Of a stretch of DNA of 6,441 nucleotides, positions 4,561-6,441 are shown piece by piece. The stretch comes from Chloroflexota bacterium (lineage in GTDB: Bacteria; Chloroflexota; Ktedonobacteria; Ktedonobacterales; Ktedonobacteraceae): the NCBI GenBank assembly GCA_021828635.1, contig JAJZEJ010000039.1, positions 1-6,441 on the forward strand. Direction: 5' to 3'. The notes beneath the pieces were generated by a model, which made no database searches, was not told the DNA's origin, and saw nothing but the letters and a program-made list of their open reading frames with translations. Numbering within the stretch: the first letter of the stretch is position 1; each line of letters opens with the position of its first letter. Made by a program: the position numbers and the translations under genes.

Positions 4561-6033
4561 ATGGAGGCAACATTATACGGTCTATTTGGTCAAGTAATAC
4601 TGGGGTCAACGCCACTCACACTCGGTCGCTCACAGGGCAACTCCCTGATCATACCCGACCCACAAATAGCGACCTATCATGCCGAAATTCGTCAGGAGAC
4701 ACGCGGCTATAGCATCACAGACCTGGATAGTCCCTCTGGTACATGTATCAATGGACAACGCATCTATTCTCGCGTTCCTCATGCACTCAACTCAGGCGAT
4801 ACGATTAAAATTGGCAGCACTATGCTCACCTATATAATCGGTAGCAGTATGCCTGGGCAGAGTGAGACGGCAATGAATGCCGCGACAATCCCAGCAGCCA
4901 ATAGCTATCCTAACCGTTATCGCTATTCACCTGTACCCACAGACCCATATACTGGATATGGCGAGCAACAGCCATCATCCCTTGTTCCACCACCACCTCC
5001 CAATATGAACACTTCCGAAGCTTCTAAAGCACCAGCGCCGTATCCTATACCGTCAATACCCGCCCCCGTTCCTGCTCCTAAACGGAATAGATTGTGGCTA
5101 CTATTGAGTGGGCTGGTCGTCGTCGTGCTAGTCGTTGGTGGCATTGCTGTCTGGCTACTGCTTTCAGGTTCTACTCCCACCAAAACGCTGGATGCTTTTT
5201 GCTCAAATGTGCAGAGCAAAAACTATCAGAGTGCTTATGCTCTGATCTCCGTTGATTATCAGGCCAAATATGCCGAACCGAATTTCAAGACCTATTTCTC
5301 TGCTGTAACCTCATGTACACACAGCAACGTTACCACCGCGAACGGCGATACCATGTCTACCATCACGCTGGCTCCCGACACAACTTATCCCTGGACCTAT
5401 CAGGTGACGTTGCTCAAGGACAGTAACGGCACCTGGAAAATCGATAGCTTCTCCTCCGCCCCCGACATGCTGCTTGACACTTTCTGCACTGAGGTACAGG
5501 CGCAGAATTACCAGGATGCCTATAATTTGACCTCGCTCAACTATCAGAAGGACGTAGGAGAGTCTACATTTCAAAGCGTTCTGGCTTCCGCTACCTCGTG
5601 CGCCCATAATCAGACGGCAACCTCGAATGCGACCATGTATGCCATTCTCACTTTTGGCCCCAGCTCGGCCTTCCCGTGGAGCTATCAGGCTATTATGGTC
5701 AAAGATAGCAGTGGCAACTGGAAAATCGACAATTTTAACTCTCTACCCGACATCACGCTTGCCAATTTCTGCTCCGATATCGGCAGTCAAGATTACACCG
5801 ATGCCTATAGCCTGACCTCCGCCGGTTTTCAGAACAGCGTGGCGGAAACGCAATTTGTCAGCGACCGCTCCGGTGCTGTTTCTTGCACCTACAGCAACCT
5901 GAGCAACGCCAATGGGACAGTAACGGCGACAATCACCTATACTATGAATGACAACTCGACGCCACAACAAAAAGCTACGCTAGTCAAAGATAGCAATGGC
6001 GACTGGAGGATTGATAGCTTCCAAAATATATAA
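4561..6033 (+). CDS. FHA domain - transmembrane protein with three Cys-pair NTF2-like extracytoplasmic repeats
   Basis: The protein has 490 residues from the ATG at 4561. Residues 1-93 form an FHA domain: LGRSQGNSLII (21-31), YHAEI (39-43), then DLDSPSGTCINGQRI (54-68) and SGDTIKIG (78-85). FHA domains bind phosphothreonine, but the usual Ser-Arg before x-His is Ala37-Thr38 here, so binding may be altered. A Pro/Tyr-rich linker (about 97-173, with PPPPP at 143-147) leads to KRNR and one membrane helix (178-201), which places the FHA domain in the cytoplasm and the rest outside. Three tandem repeats follow (209-303, 304-398, 399-490). Each starts with a [TL]L-x2-FC motif, has a second Cys in 'SC' 38 residues later (C214/C252, C309/C347, C404/C442), and ends in KDS-x-G-x-W-[KR]-I-D. 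They resemble DUF4878/NTF2-like small domains, and each Cys pair could form a disulfide. Function is unknown; a link to Ser/Thr-kinase signalling is inferred from FHA. Confidence 0.92.
   Translation: MEATLYGLFGQVILGSTPLTLGRSQGNSLIIPDPQIATYHAEIRQETRGYSITDLDSPSGTCINGQRIYSRVPHALNSGDTIKIGSTMLTYIIGSSMPGQSETAMNAATIPAANSYPNRYRYSPVPTDPYTGYGEQQPSSLVPPPPPNMNTSEASKAPAPYPIPSIPAPVPAPKRNRLWLLLSGLVVVVLVVGGIAVWLLLSGSTPTKTLDAFCSNVQSKNYQSAYALISVDYQAKYAEPNFKTYFSAVTSCTHSNVTTANGDTMSTITLAPDTTYPWTYQVTLLKDSNGTWKIDSFSSAPDMLLDTFCTEVQAQNYQDAYNLTSLNYQKDVGESTFQSVLASATSCAHNQTATSNATMYAILTFGPSSAFPWSYQAIMVKDSSGNWKIDNFNSLPDITLANFCSDIGSQDYTDAYSLTSAGFQNSVAETQFVSDRSGAVSCTYSNLSNANGTVTATITYTMNDNSTPQQKATLVKDSNGDWRIDSFQNI
5185..6030 (+). 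repeat. Three tandem protein repeats of about 95 residues within the FHA protein
   Basis: Repeat units are encoded at 5185-5469, 5470-5754 and 5755-6030. Units 1 and 2 share PW[ST]YQ before the KDS motif, while unit 3 has lost it (STPQQK). The nucleotide sequences have drifted clearly, so the duplication is not recent. Confidence 0.85.
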
Positions 6034-6103
6034 TGAAGAGCAAAATCTGGGCCAAAGTGGTAGCATACGGCTATTATAGTGAAGCACAGAGAAGAGGAAA
6101 AGC
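6034..6103 (+). other. Short gap between FHA gene and phosphodiesterase gene
   Basis: Seventy bases with no stem-loop plus U-tract are seen, so the two plus-strand genes may share a transcript. AGAGG at 6093-6097 serves the downstream TTG start. Confidence 0.45.
6093..6097 (+). promoter_or_regulatory. Ribosome binding site that fixes the TTG start of the phosphodiesterase
   Basis: AGAGG is followed by six bases and then TTG at 6104. With no other start codon in frame upstream of the catalytic histidine, this site supports a TTG start. Confidence 0.65.
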
Positions 6104-6441
6104 TTGCAGGCACCTATCTTTAGCGAACTTCGTAGACCGTATCTGCTAGCCCATCAGGGTGGTGAGTTGCTCGCGCCAACGAATACAATGGCTGCATTTG
6201 ATTTGGCCGACTCGCTGGGTGGCGTGGACTTCCTGGACATCGATGTACACATGACGAAGGACGGCCGCCTAGTTGGCATTCACGATAGCACCGTAGAACG
6301 CACCACCAACGGGCATGGCCGCGTCGATGCTTTCACGCTGGCTGAGTTGCAACAACTGGATGCTGGTTATCATTTTCAAGATTTGCAGGGCAACTATAGT
6401 TATCGCGGTAAAGGTGTCAGGATTCCGGCACTGGAAGAAGT
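6104..6441 (+). CDS. Glycerophosphodiester phosphodiesterase (GDPD), N-terminal part
   Basis: This enzyme family hydrolyses glycerophosphodiesters to glycerol-3-phosphate and an alcohol, using a metal-dependent TIM barrel. The frame is open to the window edge (112 codons), so the C-terminus is missing. No ATG or GTG lies between the in-frame TGA at 6080-6082 and the catalytic region. TTG at 6104, with AGAGG six bases before it, is the only good start; the first internal ATG (residue 29) would remove catalytic His17. Motifs are AHQGG (16-20, usual HRG), APTNTMAAF (24-32, usual PENT), FLDIDVHMTKDG (43-54, metal ligands, usual ExD), HDSTVERTTNGHGRV (60-74, second catalytic His60) and TLAELQQLDAG (78-88). 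HQGG/P-x-NT variants occur in a recognised GDPD branch, so activity is still likely. No signal peptide is seen, suggesting a cytoplasmic enzyme. The gene may be co-transcribed with the FHA protein. Confidence 0.92.
   Translation, partial: MQAPIFSELRRPYLLAHQGGELLAPTNTMAAFDLADSLGGVDFLDIDVHMTKDGRLVGIHDSTVERTTNGHGRVDAFTLAELQQLDAGYHFQDLQGNYSYRGKGVRIPALEE

Overview
The window is bacterial DNA of middling GC content. The gene types suggest a Chloroflexota bacterium of the Ktedonobacter kind: an excisionase-type HTH joined to a PAS sensor, a Tat-like lipoprotein sugar-binding protein, and an FHA protein with one membrane span and repeated extracytoplasmic domains. No marker gene is present, so this placement is an inference from protein style only.

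Layout. Positions 1-474 (minus) hold the N-terminal 158 residues of a protein with a MerR/excisionase-like HTH followed by a PAS domain typical of multi-sensor histidine kinases; it runs off the left edge. Positions 475-734 are non-coding and carry a strong inverted repeat (600-687) plus a stray arm of the same repeat family (561-573). Positions 735-3877 (minus) are a complete CUT2-type (ribose/fructose-like) sugar ABC importer, transcribed in the order substrate-binding lipoprotein (3877-2795), permease (2533-1508), single-domain ATPase (1508-735). Permease and ATPase overlap by one base (TAATG). Binding protein and permease are separated by about 260 bp, and almost all of that gap is one very long imperfect palindrome (2551-2781). 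Positions 3878-4560 are a 683-bp divergent control region with a 15-bp palindrome next to CACACTG direct repeats, a leader inverted repeat that abuts the binding-protein Shine-Dalgarno, and a 90-nt structure (4230-4319) that folds better as minus-strand RNA. Positions 4561-6033 (plus) encode an FHA - Pro-rich linker - membrane helix - three-repeat protein. Positions 6104-6441 (plus) begin a glycerophosphodiester phosphodiesterase with a TTG start, cut by the right edge.

Working together. The importer should bring a monosaccharide-like ligand into the cell: lipoprotein captures, permease dimer conducts, ATPase dimer drives. The intercistronic palindrome is well placed to set the ratio of binding protein to membrane components. 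The HTH-PAS protein could be a neighbouring regulator or sensor, but nothing in the sequence proves a link. FHA protein and phosphodiesterase lie 70 bp apart on the same strand with no visible terminator between them and may be co-transcribed.

The most interesting signals are non-coding: a dispersed palindrome family whose two copies differ by compensatory changes in both arms, its expansion into a hairpin filling the space between two operon genes, and the structured element in the divergent promoter region.
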